DNA of 14,600 nt from an uncultured Clostridium sp. (GTDB lineage Bacteria; Bacillota; Clostridia; Lachnospirales; Lachnospiraceae). Positions 6,018 through 13,864 of the stretch are shown piece after piece; within the stretch, counting starts at the first letter, position 1; every line of letters begins with the position of its first letter. The notes beneath the pieces are model-generated. The model was not told the origin of the DNA. It saw only the letters and a program-made list of their open reading frames with translations, and made no database searches. The stretch covers positions 1 through 14,600 of the forward strand of contig CAJJLI010000009.1 of the NCBI GenBank assembly GCA_905192625.1. Reading direction: 5' to 3'. A program made the position numbers and the translations under genes.

Positions 6018-7418
6018 TCAATCCGAACGATGCAGTGTAAAGATAAATTCCGTGCCAACACCTTCTGTACTAATTACATTAATATTTTCATTATGTGCTA
6101 AAATAATTTCTTTTGTAATTGAAAGTCCTAAACCTGTGCCTTTTTTATCTTTTCCCCGCGATGAATCTGATTTATAAAAACGTTCCCATATCCTTTTAAT
6201 GCTCTCTTTCGGTATCCCCACCCCATGATCTTTAATCGAAACAAAGACTTTGGATCCCTTTTCCTCAACTGAAACTTTAATGGTGGAATCTTGATTGCTA
6301 AATTTAATTGCGTTATCTATTAAATTATAAAGCACTTGTTGTATCTTATCGATATCTGCATCCACATAGATTTCTATAGAGGAAAAAATAAGGTTTAATA
6401 TGATCTTTTTCTTTGTGCACTGACCTTCGAAAGTCGCTGCTGTTTTGCGAATAACAGAATTAATGTCAAAAGAGGTAATATCTAAGATTGTACCGTTATT
6501 TTCAAAGCTATTTAAAGCAAGTAGATTCGTTGTTAATTTTGTCAGTCTTTCTGCTTCAAATAATATAATATCTAAGTATTTCCCTTGCATTTCATACGTT
6601 ATCGTCCCATCTAGCATCGCTTCTGCATACCCTTTAATACTTGTAAGAGGAGATCGAAAATCGTGTGATATATTTGCGACAAACTTTTTTTGATATTCAT
6701 CAAGATTTTTTAACTCATCGGCCATATAACGTATCGTATTCGCCAAATCTCGAAACTCATCATGAGAATTAATCTTAATGGGATAATCAAAATTTCCACT
6801 GGAATATTCTTTTGTCGCTTTGATCATTTTTTCTACTGGAGACACTGTAATTCGATAAATAATTCCGAAAATTAATGCTAAAATTAAGAGGAATATCAAA
6901 TAACAGATATTAATAAAATCAACGTAGTTTACACTATCTCCTTTGATTCCCTCCATTGAAGTATGAATACAAACATATCCCTTTACCGTATAATTATACG
7001 GAATCCGAACAATAACACTTAGCATTGGTTCCGTAAAAATTCCTTTGAAATATGCATTTTTAACATACGTTTGATCTAAATAAGCCTCATCAATTTCGTT
7101 AATATTAATCCCCACAGCATTGCTTTTCGTATCTGCAATTACAACCCCACTATTATCAACAACCCATATTCGAGTTTTTAAAAAAGAATCGACGGTACGA
7201 AGCTGCTTTAGCATGTCTTGAAGCGTCATTTGCTCATTATAATATTGACTCGCGTATTCAGACACAATTAGGGAGCCTTCACTATAAAGTGCTTCTTTCT
7301 TCTTTTCAATTAGATTTTCTTCCATTAATTTTCTACCAGAAGTGTTTAATAAAAAGAACATAGAAACAGCTGCAACGAAATACAAAATTATTAATTTAAT
7401 AAGTACACGTTTTTTCAG
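6018..7418 (-). CDS. Membrane sensor histidine kinase (HAMP, HisKA, HATPase_c)
   Basis: The kinase of a two-component pair with the regulator just upstream. Numbered from 7418 (466 residues): membrane segment 1 (about 5-25), an extracytoplasmic sensor region (about 26-167) with a PAS/Cache-like VWVVDNSG-type patch (IWVVDNSGVVIADT), membrane segment 2 (about 168-190), HAMP, HisKA with phospho-acceptor H252 (NISHDFRSPLTSIKGY), and an ATPase domain with N box YNLIDNAIKF, G1 DHGVGIP and G2 GTGLGLSI. All catalytic motifs are intact. The start is unresolved. The first standard codon in frame is TTG at 7385, but it lies inside the membrane segment and has no ribosome site. CTG at 7418 gives the typical KKRVLIKLIILYF N-terminus with GGGGAG four bases upstream. 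An ATG at 7440 with AGGA upstream is one base out of frame across a run of six G. The stimulus is unknown; the partner output is probably envelope-related. Confidence 0.9.
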   Translation of the reverse strand: MKKRVLIKLIILYFVAAVSMFFLLNTSGRKLMEENLIEKKKEALYSEGSLIVSEYASQYYNEQMTLQDMLKQLRTVDSFLKTRIWVVDNSGVVIADTKSNAVGININEIDEAYLDQTYVKNAYFKGIFTEPMLSVIVRIPYNYTVKGYVCIHTSMEGIKGDSVNYVDFINICYLIFLLILALIFGIIYRITVSPVEKMIKATKEYSSGNFDYPIKINSHDEFRDLANTIRYMADELKNLDEYQKKFVANISHDFRSPLTSIKGYAEAMLDGTITYEMQGKYLDIILFEAERLTKLTTNLLALNSFENNGTILDITSFDINSVIRKTAATFEGQCTKKKIILNLIFSSIEIYVDADIDKIQQVLYNLIDNAIKFSNQDSTIKVSVEEKGSKVFVSIKDHGVGIPKESIKRIWERFYKSDSSRGKDKKGTGLGLSITKEIILAHNENINVISTEGVGTEFIFTLHRSD

Positions 7419-7470
7419 AGTACTCCCCCCTATCTTGCATACTTTCCTATACCAAACCTTATCTTATGTA

Positions 7471-8181
7471 TTATTTTTTTACTTCAAATTTATAACCGAT
7501 TCCCCATACGGTAGATAAACGCCACGAATCGTGATCTTTTATTTTTTCACGCAAACGCTTTATATGAACGTCCACTGTTCTAGTATCTCCAATGTATTCA
7601 TAACCCCAGATATGATCAAGCAACTGCTCTCTTGTAAATACTTGATTTGGATGAGATGCCAAAAAATAAAACAGTTCAAGCTCTTTTGGTGGCATTTCAA
7701 CTACCGTTCCGTAATAAGTTACGGAATAATTGGATTGATTTACGGTCAAATCAGGGTAGGATACGAAATCTCCCGTTTGAGGAATACTCTCTTGCATCGA
7801 TTGCGGTGCCTGAACAACTCTTCGAAGCACCGCTTTTACTCTTGCTACAAGTTCTTTGGAATCAAATGGCTTTATCATATAATCATCCGCACCAAGTTCT
7901 AGCCCTAAAACCTTATCAAATATTTCTCCTTTTGCTGATAGCATAATAATTGGAACCGCAGAAGTTTTTCGAACTTCACGGCATACCTCATATCCATCAA
8001 TTCCAGGAAGCATCAAATCTAATAATATTAAATTCGGATGATAACGCTTAAACTGTTCAATTGCTTCTTCTCCATCGTTAACGATCAAGGTGTCAAAACA
8101 TTCTTTCATTAAATATAGAGAAATTAATTCAGCAATATTGGAATCATCATCAACAATTAAAATCTTTTGCTTAGCTGCCAT
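7471..8181 (-). CDS. OmpR/PhoB-family response regulator
   Basis: A 236-residue DNA-binding regulator. The receiver domain (about 5-118) has D11-D12, phospho-acceptor D55 (LILLDLMLPGIDGYE), S82 (IIMLSAKG) and K104 (MIKPFDSKELVARV), all standard. The winged-helix output domain (about 139-233) shows PPKELELFYFLASHPNQVFT, the recognition-helix region TRTVDVHIKRLREKI and the wing VWGIGYKFE. I chose ATG at 8181 because AAGGTGGGG lies just upstream; the open frame back to 8214 would overlap mutS2. The gap after mutS2 is 16 bases and the kinase follows within about 50, so the pair is probably co-transcribed with mutS2. The fold is like PhoP/YycF-type regulators, but I cannot assign an orthologue. 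Its targets may include the htrA-like gene downstream (inference from position). Confidence 0.95.
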   Translation of the reverse strand: MAAKQKILIVDDDSNIAELISLYLMKECFDTLIVNDGEEAIEQFKRYHPNLILLDLMLPGIDGYEVCREVRKTSAVPIIMLSAKGEIFDKVLGLELGADDYMIKPFDSKELVARVKAVLRRVVQAPQSMQESIPQTGDFVSYPDLTVNQSNYSVTYYGTVVEMPPKELELFYFLASHPNQVFTREQLLDHIWGYEYIGDTRTVDVHIKRLREKIKDHDSWRLSTVWGIGYKFEVKK

Positions 8182-8197
8182 TGAATCCCCACCTTTT

Positions 8198-10582
8198 CTA
8201 CTTAAATTCAACAATAGTTACACCATGGTCTCCTTCACCAAAACCTCCAACACGATACGACTTAACATACTTGGTTCGCTTTAGATGAGCATGCACTGCT
8301 TCTTTTAATGCTCCTGTACCTCGTCCATGTATGATAGTAACCTGTGGTAAATGAGCCAAATATGCATCATCTAGGTATTTATCCACCATCGGAATTGCCT
8401 CATCTACTCGCTTTCCAATGATGTTTATTTCAGGACTAATTGACATAGATTTGCTCATACGTAGTTTTCCACTTTGTGTTTTAGTAAGCGTCGGCGTTTT
8501 AATTGTTTCTTCATCCACTAGCTCTAGATCCTTAATATTTACAAGAGAACGTAAAATTCCCATTTGTACATATAAATCACCTTTTGCGTTTGGAAGGGAG
8601 TTAACCGTTCCTTTTAAATTTAAGCTTAACACATTTACGGTATCCCCCAATTTGAAATCCGTTGCTTTGTGTTGTTTATTTGTCTTCTTTTTCTTTACCG
8701 CTAGCTTAGAATCGGCTTCACCCAAGCGTTCACGTAAGGCATTTCTTTCATTCTCCATGTCCTTACCAATGCCGCCTTCTTTGCTCCATTTGTTATACTT
8801 ACGAATTGTATCATCTGCATAATCTTTCGCTTCCTGTAGAATTTCACGTGCTTTTTCATTCGCTTCTCTTAAAATTCTATCCTTGGCTAAATCAATCTTT
8901 GCATTCTTTTCTTCCAGACGTTTCTTTAACTCTTCAATTTCTTTTTTATGAAGATTGATTTCTTCTTTATCTTTCTCCATCGCAATACGATTGGCTTCTA
9001 GATTACTAATAACATCTTCAAAACTCTCATCTTTTGTTCCAATTAATTCTCTCGCATGCTCGATAATATAATCTGGCAACCCTAACTTTGAGGAAATTGC
9101 AAATGCATTACTCTTTCCAGGAATCCCAATCAACAAACGATAGGTTGGACGAAGTGTTTCTACGCTAAATTCACAAGATGCATTGCATACGCCTTCCGTT
9201 GATAGCGCATAAATTTTCAATTCGCTATAGTGGGTCGTAGCCATTGTACGGACTCCCTTATCTTTTAAATACGATAAAATAGAGATCGCTAAGGCTGCAC
9301 CTTCCGTTGGATCTGTTCCAGCACCTAATTCATCAAATAACGCTAATGAATTTTCATTGGCTTGTTTTAAAATGGATACGGTATTTGTCATATGAGATGA
9401 GAATGTACTTAAGCTTTGCTCAATGCTCTGCTCATCCCCGATATCTGCATATACATCTTCAAATACGGATAGCTCAGAGCCATCAAAAGCTGGTATATGG
9501 AGACCCGATTGTCCCATCAATGTAAATAAGCCAACCGTTTTTAATGAGACCGTCTTACCTCCGGTATTTGGTCCTGTAATTATTAATAAATGAAAGTCTT
9601 TTCCTAGATAAATATCAATTGGTACCACATGATGTGGATCAATGAGAGGATGACGTCCCTTTTTAATATTAATATAGTGATTTGTATTAAACTTAGGTTC
9701 ACTAGCTTTCATTTGCTTTGATAACTGCGCTCTGGCAAATATAAAATCAAACTCGATTAATGTTTGTAAATTATATTTTAGATTCTCAGTTTCATTTGCT
9801 ACCATATTGCTAAGCTCTGCAAGAATCTTTTCAATTTCTTCACGCTCTCGAATGCCTAGTTCTGCTAGTTCATTGTTTAATTTTACGATTGCCATAGGCT
9901 CAATAAAAGCCGTGGAACCAGTTGAGGACTGATCATGCATCATTCCTTGAAATGTATTTTTAAATTCTTGTTTCACCGGCAAACAATAACGTCCATTACG
10001 CATAGTGATAAGTGCGTCTTGTAACATTGTTCGGGTTGTACTGGAATTTAAGATTGTATTTAACTGTTCATGCACTTTATCGTTTGTAATTTTAATTTGT
10101 CTACGAACACTTTTTAATCCTGGACTTGCATCATCTGCGATTTCCTCTTCTGAAATAATGCATCGCAAGATTTCATTGTTAATAGGCGATAATGGCTCTA
10201 ATAGACGAAAACGTTCTGACAAGCTATCACCTTCAAGCTCTTCTTCATCCCCTTTTGAGGAATATCCATAATTTTTAACACGTAGCGTTGCAGTTAAAAT
10301 AGAGCTGATTCTTAGTAATTCACCAGCCCCTAAGGTTGAGCCAACTTCTAATCGCATAAGAGATGCCCTGATATCAGGAACACCAGAAAAAGACAGGCTA
10401 CCTTTCTTATAGATACGAGATAATGCATCACTTGTTTCTTTTTGCATTGCTCGTATTTCATCTAAATTGCTGCTAGGCTTTAAATGAGAACATTTTTCCT
10501 TTCCCATAGTAGAACCGGCATAAGCGGTTAATTTATCAATAATCTTATAGTATTCTAACGTCTTTAATGCTTTTTCATTCAT
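8198..10582 (-). CDS. mutS2: MutS2 family ATPase with Smr endonuclease domain
   Basis: 794 residues. MutS2 does not act in mismatch repair; it is linked to suppression of recombination and, in Bacillus, to sensing collided ribosomes and splitting them. The order is: helical core (about 1-330), ABC-type ATPase with Walker A GPNTGGKT (337-344) and Walker B LFDELGAGTDP (415-425), a long charged coiled coil (about 520-600), a basic linker with a KOW-like patch (FKLGDTVNVLSLNLKGTV), and a C-terminal Smr domain (about 719-794) with the HGRGTG motif at 752. The first Smr motif reads EINIIG where EIDLRG is common, so the acidic residue is Asn here. ATG at 10582 is preferred over 10606 because GGAGG lies seven bases upstream and the family begins near MNEKALKTLEY. 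It is the first gene after a good promoter; the response regulator follows after 16 bases. Confidence 0.96.
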   Translation of the reverse strand: MNEKALKTLEYYKIIDKLTAYAGSTMGKEKCSHLKPSSNLDEIRAMQKETSDALSRIYKKGSLSFSGVPDIRASLMRLEVGSTLGAGELLRISSILTATLRVKNYGYSSKGDEEELEGDSLSERFRLLEPLSPINNEILRCIISEEEIADDASPGLKSVRRQIKITNDKVHEQLNTILNSSTTRTMLQDALITMRNGRYCLPVKQEFKNTFQGMMHDQSSTGSTAFIEPMAIVKLNNELAELGIREREEIEKILAELSNMVANETENLKYNLQTLIEFDFIFARAQLSKQMKASEPKFNTNHYINIKKGRHPLIDPHHVVPIDIYLGKDFHLLIITGPNTGGKTVSLKTVGLFTLMGQSGLHIPAFDGSELSVFEDVYADIGDEQSIEQSLSTFSSHMTNTVSILKQANENSLALFDELGAGTDPTEGAALAISILSYLKDKGVRTMATTHYSELKIYALSTEGVCNASCEFSVETLRPTYRLLIGIPGKSNAFAISSKLGLPDYIIEHARELIGTKDESFEDVISNLEANRIAMEKDKEEINLHKKEIEELKKRLEEKNAKIDLAKDRILREANEKAREILQEAKDYADDTIRKYNKWSKEGGIGKDMENERNALRERLGEADSKLAVKKKKTNKQHKATDFKLGDTVNVLSLNLKGTVNSLPNAKGDLYVQMGILRSLVNIKDLELVDEETIKTPTLTKTQSGKLRMSKSMSISPEINIIGKRVDEAIPMVDKYLDDAYLAHLPQVTIIHGRGTGALKEAVHAHLKRTKYVKSYRVGGFGEGDHGVTIVEFK

Positions 10583-10688
10583 AACTTGACCTCCAAGTTT
10601 ACACAAGGAATCCTATCCATATCGAATGCACAGGCATACACCAATACTTTGGATTTTCACAATATTTTAATTTAAGCTGATCAAATCT

Positions 10689-10717
10689 ATTTTACCTTAT
10701 TTCTCTAAAAAGGTCAA
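10689..10717 (-). promoter_or_regulatory. Sigma-A promoter of mutS2 and the genes after it
   Basis: TTGACC (10717-10712), a 17-base spacer and TAAAAT (10694-10689) form a near-consensus vegetative promoter on the minus strand. The expected start is near 10682, leaving a leader of about 100 bases before the mutS2 ATG at 10582. The remainder of the gap (10607-10688 and 10718-10799) shows nothing else I can name. Confidence 0.75.
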
Positions 10718-10799
10718 AGTAGATATTCACAAATTCCACACCATACTTGCAATGATCGATACATGCCTTCTAACATGTCTCATTTTTATACAAACAGAA

Positions 10800-10873
10800 T
10801 GCACCTGCTAATAAACTTGCTTCTTCGTTAATTAACAATAAAAACAAAGAAAAGAAATTTATTAACAGGTGCA
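10800..10873 (-). terminator. Large stem-loop after trmL, probable terminator
   Basis: Sixteen-base arms (10800-10815 and 10858-10873) pair with one exception. That position is C against A in plus-strand RNA but a G-U wobble in minus-strand RNA, which supports reading on the minus strand. The 42-base loop contains a GTTAATTAAC palindrome and pyrimidine/purine tracts that can extend the pairing. The tail (TTCTGTTTGT) is only moderately U-rich. It begins 53 bases after the trmL stop. Confidence 0.55.
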
Positions 10874-10925
10874 CTATTAGAATAACCATTTTATCCACAA
10901 TTATACGTTTTAATTCACAACGTTC

Positions 10926-11420
10926 TTACTCATCCCAAGTATGATGATGTAATTCGCCAAACATTCGCATATGATCAAAATTATTTTGCCTTAATGCTTC
11001 ATAAAGTACAATGGCTACGGAATTGCTTAGATTAAGGGAGCGTATGTCCCCAATCATCGGAATACGAATTGCGGTATCTTTATTCTCTATAAGAATTTCC
11101 TCAGGAATACCAGCGCTCTCCTTACCAAACATGATAAAACAATCTGGTTCATAGGAAACCTCTGTATAAACATGTCTAGCTTTTGTCGTTGCCATATATA
11201 TTTTAGCATTTGGATTTTTTTCTAAGAACTCTTCGTAATTTTTATATACTGTAACATCTAGATCCTTCCAATAATCTAAGCCAGCTCTTTTAATCTCTTT
11301 TTCATCCAATCGGAATCCAAGAGGCTCAATTAAATGTAACTTTGCCCCTGTAGCAACACAAGTTCTTCCTATATTTCCTGTATTGGCTGGAATTTCTGGC
11401 TCAAATAAAACAATGTTCAT
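10926..11420 (-). CDS. trmL: tRNA (cytidine/uridine(34)-2'-O)-methyltransferase
   Basis: A small SPOUT-class methyltransferase that methylates the ribose of the wobble nucleotide in certain leucine tRNAs. At 164 residues it consists of the SPOUT domain alone, as expected for TrmL. Motif 1 is NTGNIGRT (13-20), motif 2 FGKESAGIPEE (98-108), and motif 3 IPMIGDIRSLNLSNSVAIVLYEALRQ lies at about 120-145 and forms the trefoil knot and SAM pocket. The start ATG at 11420 has GGAGG six bases upstream. The C-terminal GELHHHTWDE is an uncommon His-rich end. The gene stands alone between the cheX terminator and its own stem-loop, with a weak promoter upstream. The family assignment is secure; the exact tRNA targets are inferred from homologues. 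Confidence 0.95.
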   Translation of the reverse strand: MNIVLFEPEIPANTGNIGRTCVATGAKLHLIEPLGFRLDEKEIKRAGLDYWKDLDVTVYKNYEEFLEKNPNAKIYMATTKARHVYTEVSYEPDCFIMFGKESAGIPEEILIENKDTAIRIPMIGDIRSLNLSNSVAIVLYEALRQNNFDHMRMFGELHHHTWDE

Positions 11421-11439
11421 GTCTAACCTCCACTATATC

Positions 11440-11457
11440 TGCATAGATCTCTATGCA
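11440..11457 (-). promoter_or_regulatory. 18-bp inverted repeat next to the trmL ribosome site
   Basis: TGCATAGA-TC-TCTATGCA is a perfect 8+8 inverted repeat with a 2-base centre. It ends nine bases upstream of the GGAGG of trmL (11431-11427). As DNA it could be an operator; as RNA the two-base centre would need the inner pairs to open. It lies downstream of the likely transcript start, so repression by road-block or a 5' stem are the two possibilities. The symmetry is seen; a function is inference. Confidence 0.4.
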
Positions 11458-11487
11458 TGTCTTTCCTTCAATTTATCTGTGTTTTAA

Positions 11488-11526
11488 ATAATTGTTTTCT
11501 ATAATTGTTTTCTATCTTTTTTACAA
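11488..11526 (-). promoter_or_regulatory. Weak trmL promoter within a 13-bp tandem duplication
   Basis: TTGTAA (11526-11521), a 17-base spacer and TATAGA (11503-11498) give a modest minus-strand promoter. The -10 spans the join of a perfect direct repeat, ATAATTGTTTTCT at 11488-11500 and 11501-11513 on the plus strand. A CAATCG-GGAAA-CGATTG hairpin lies just upstream (11552-11536). No better promoter is visible between the cheX terminator and trmL. Confidence 0.35.
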
Positions 11527-11589
11527 TCTTTTACCCAATCGTTTCCCGATTGAGGCTAGTTAAAATATTTCACTAGAATTCTTCATTTC

Positions 11590-11627
11590 GAAACAAAAAG
11601 AAGTTGCTGCCATATGAATACCGCAAC
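11590..11627 (-). terminator. Terminator of cheX
   Basis: On the minus strand GTTGC (11627-11623) pairs with GCAAC (11607-11603) around a 15-base loop, and the stem is followed directly by TTCTTTTTGTTT. The hairpin begins 12 bases after the cheX stop. The stem is short, but the tail is good and the position is right. Confidence 0.6.
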
Positions 11628-11638
11628 AACCCCCATTA

Positions 11639-12097
11639 TTATGCGCTTAATGCCACATTAATTTCAATTACCTTATCTTCCTCATAAATAAGTGGAATAC
11701 AAATATTCGTTGTATACATATTCGTAAAAGTTACCGGTCCATTACAAATCGTAGGAGGTGTTATATCAATACCAATTCCCTTGGTAGAGAAAACAGTAGC
11801 CGTATTACCAAGGATCATATTCCCAAGCTCACAAACAGCACTCTGTGCAAGTTCATTCATCTCATCCAATGGCATCATGCACATCTTTGAGGCAACATCA
11901 AGTGCTACTACCTCATTAAAATCAAGTATCACTTGCCCCTTCATTTTACCTGTAACCCCAAGCATAATTAGTAGAGATTGATTTTCAAATCGAGTATCCT
12001 TTGCATAAGCCTTCCCAATTTTCGCATCTATAAACACCATTTCCTTAAGAACCTTAGTTGCTGCAATTAAAAACGGATTGATATAATCAGCATTCAT
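11639..12097 (-). CDS. cheX: CheX-like CheY-P phosphatase (CheC/CheX family)
   Basis: A 152-residue single-domain protein of the CheC/CheX/FliY family, which removes phosphate from CheY-P in chemotaxis. The single catalytic pair is visible in SAVCELGNMILGN as E90 and N93, matching CheX, which has one such site where CheC has two. The following TVFSTKGIGIDITPPTI is the usual strand-loop region. The C-terminal half (TNICIPLIYEEDKVIEINVAL) gives the swapped-strand part of the dimer. The start ATG at 12097 has a strong GGAGGAGG site upstream. No chemotaxis or flagellar gene lies beside it; it has its own promoter and terminator. Stand-alone CheX genes often act on other receiver domains, and the response regulator 3.5 kb away is one candidate (speculative). 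Confidence 0.9.
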   Translation of the reverse strand: MNADYINPFLIAATKVLKEMVFIDAKIGKAYAKDTRFENQSLLIMLGVTGKMKGQVILDFNEVVALDVASKMCMMPLDEMNELAQSAVCELGNMILGNTATVFSTKGIGIDITPPTICNGPVTFTNMYTTNICIPLIYEEDKVIEINVALSA

Positions 12098-12161
12098 TAT
12101 TGCTGCCTCCTCCTGTGTAAATAACTAACTATTTACTAAAATATTCTAAATATCTAGAACA

Positions 12162-12190
12162 ATTGTATCACACCTAAGATTTTCCTTCAA
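12162..12190 (-). promoter_or_regulatory. Promoter of cheX
   Basis: TTGAAG (12190-12185), a 17-base spacer and TACAAT (12167-12162) preceded by TGA make an extended -10 vegetative promoter. It begins eight bases after the aminotransferase stop. The expected start is near 12155, with a leader of about 58 bases. No hairpin is visible between the aminotransferase gene and this promoter, so read-through from upstream is also likely. Confidence 0.7.
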
Positions 12191-12197
12191 CTTTTTC

Positions 12198-13361
12198 TTA
12201 TTTTCGATATTTATTTACAAAACGTTCCATTCTTCCTAAGGCTTCTTTTAACGCTTCAATTGAGTATGCATACGAAATACGCAAATATCCCTCTCCAGAA
12301 TCACCAAATGCAGTACCTGGGACAACTGCAACTTTTTCTTCCATCAATAACTTATTTGCAAATTCCTCTGAAGTCATACCAAGACTCTTAATGCATGGAA
12401 ATACATAAAAAGCTCCATATGGTTCAAAACATGTTAGGCCCATTTCATTTAGCTTATGAATCAAGAAACGACGTCGCTTGTCATAAGCGTCACGCATCAT
12501 TTCAACATCGGAATCTCCATTTTTTAAAGCTTCAACCGCTGCATATTGGCTTGTAGTTGGTGCACACATTATGGCAAATTGATGCAACTTCGTCATCTGA
12601 CGAATTATATTACTAGGACCTACTGCATAACCAAGTCTCCATCCAGTCATCGCATGGGATTTGGAAAATCCATTGATTACAATGGTACGTTCCTTCATTC
12701 CAGGAAGCTCTGCAATGGATGTATGTCTCACTCCATACGTAAGTTCAGAGTAGATTTCATCGGAGATTACAAACAAATCATGTTCAATAATTACATCGAC
12801 AATTTCTAATAGCTCTTCCCTTGTCATAATTGCCCCCGTTGGATTGTTGGGGAAAGGCATCACTAGTATTTTCGTTTTTTCTGTAATAGAATTTAGGAGT
12901 TCCTGTTTTGTTAATTTAAAGTTATTTTCTTGTTTTAATGGAATAATGACTGGATCTCCATTTGCCATTGTAACGCAAGGCACGTAAGAAACGTAGCTTG
13001 GCTGAGGTACTAACACTTCATCCCCATCATCAATCATACAACGAAGCGCTACATCAATCGCCTCGCTACCTCCAATGGTAACTAAGACCTCAGAGTCCGG
13101 GTGATAGCATAAGTTATATTTTCTATTTAAGTAACAGCAAATCTCTACTCTTAAATCCTTTAACCCTGCATTTGAAGTATAAAAAGTGCGTCCCTTTTCT
13201 AGGGAATAGATTCCCTCTTCTCTAATGTGCCAAGGTGTATCAAAATCTGGTTCCCCTACACCTAAGGAGATTGCATCTTTCATTTCATTCACAATATCGA
13301 AAAATTTTCTTATACCAGATGGCTGTATTGTTGTAATTTTTTTATTTAATGGGTCTCTCAA
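12198..13361 (-). CDS. PLP-dependent class I/II aminotransferase (PatA/AspC-like)
   Basis: A 387-residue fold-type I aminotransferase. PLP-linked lysine K234 sits in FSKSHAMTGWRLGY. N173 in PFPNNPTGA and D201/Y204 in SDEIYSEL are the cofactor contacts. The ring-stacking position is in PQPSYVSY, and the substrate-carboxylate arginine is in the GYLRISYA motif near the C-terminus. The closest description is the aspartate/aromatic (PatA-type) group; the amino donor cannot be told from sequence. The start is TTG at 13361, overlapping the stop of the Lrp-type gene as TTGA, so it is translationally coupled. The N-terminus MRDPLNKKITTIQPSGIRKF is typical of the family, which supports this start although no strong ribosome site is close (GAAAGGA lies 13 bases away). 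Joint transcription suggests that the regulator senses an amino acid handled here. Confidence 0.93.
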   Translation of the reverse strand: MRDPLNKKITTIQPSGIRKFFDIVNEMKDAISLGVGEPDFDTPWHIREEGIYSLEKGRTFYTSNAGLKDLRVEICCYLNRKYNLCYHPDSEVLVTIGGSEAIDVALRCMIDDGDEVLVPQPSYVSYVPCVTMANGDPVIIPLKQENNFKLTKQELLNSITEKTKILVMPFPNNPTGAIMTREELLEIVDVIIEHDLFVISDEIYSELTYGVRHTSIAELPGMKERTIVINGFSKSHAMTGWRLGYAVGPSNIIRQMTKLHQFAIMCAPTTSQYAAVEALKNGDSDVEMMRDAYDKRRRFLIHKLNEMGLTCFEPYGAFYVFPCIKSLGMTSEEFANKLLMEEKVAVVPGTAFGDSGEGYLRISYAYSIEALKEALGRMERFVNKYRK

Positions 13362-13840
13362 GGTGTAATCAGCATCCTTTCATCTTCTTTTTCTTGTATC
13401 AATGGTATTCCATGCTCTTTGTATTTCTTTAGAACAAAGTGTGTTGCCGTACTAAGTACCGACTCCATTGGAGCTAGTTTACTAGAAACAAAGTTTGCAA
13501 CCTCACGCATACTTTTACCATCAATAATAACTGTAAGATCAAAGCCTCCAGACATCAGATAAACAGATTCCACTTCTTCAAACTTATAAATGCGTTCTGC
13601 AATCTTGTTAAATCCCTGTCCCCTTTGTGGTGTCACTTTTACTTCAATGAGTGCTGTCACCTTTTCACTTTCTGTTTTGTCCCAATTAATTAGAGTTGGA
13701 TAACCACAGATTATTGACTCATCTTCCAATTCTTTGATTGTTTGGGCGACCTCTTCCTCCGTGGCTCCTAACATTATCGCTAAATCTTTCACGGATAATT
13801 TGCTGTTTTTGTCAATCGCTTTTAAAATCTTTTCTCTCAT
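13358..13840 (-). CDS. Lrp/AsnC-family transcriptional regulator
   Basis: A 160-residue regulator. An N-terminal helix-turn-helix (about 1-50, DKNSKLSVKDLAIMLGATEEEVAQTIKELED) is joined to an RAM/AsnC ligand-binding beta-alpha domain (about 62-145, TALIEVKVTP, ESVYLMSGGFDLTVIIDGK, STATHFVLKKYK). Known family members bind amino acids and form octamers that wrap DNA. The start ATG at 13840 has AAAGGAG nine bases upstream. It overlaps the aminotransferase by four bases and follows the AIR-synthase-like gene by 24, so the three are one transcript. The C-terminal tail (EHGIPLIQEKEDERMLITP) is slightly longer than in short Lrp proteins. Its ligand is unknown; local autoregulation is likely but the operon promoter lies outside the window. 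Confidence 0.92.
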   Translation of the reverse strand: MREKILKAIDKNSKLSVKDLAIMLGATEEEVAQTIKELEDESIICGYPTLINWDKTESEKVTALIEVKVTPQRGQGFNKIAERIYKFEEVESVYLMSGGFDLTVIIDGKSMREVANFVSSKLAPMESVLSTATHFVLKKYKEHGIPLIQEKEDERMLITP

Positions 13841-13864
13841 GCTTATCCACTCCTTTACGTATTT

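Noticed and set aside
8182..8214. Earlier start of the response regulator overlapping mutS2
   Set aside because: The added residues carry the ribosome site itself (AAGGTGGGG), and receiver domains normally start a few residues before the first strand, as with the start at 8181.
8418..8822. Plus-strand open frame of 134 codons
   Set aside because: It lies opposite the conserved C-terminal half of mutS2, has no family signature and no ribosome site. The other plus-strand open frames opposite real genes were dropped for the same reason.
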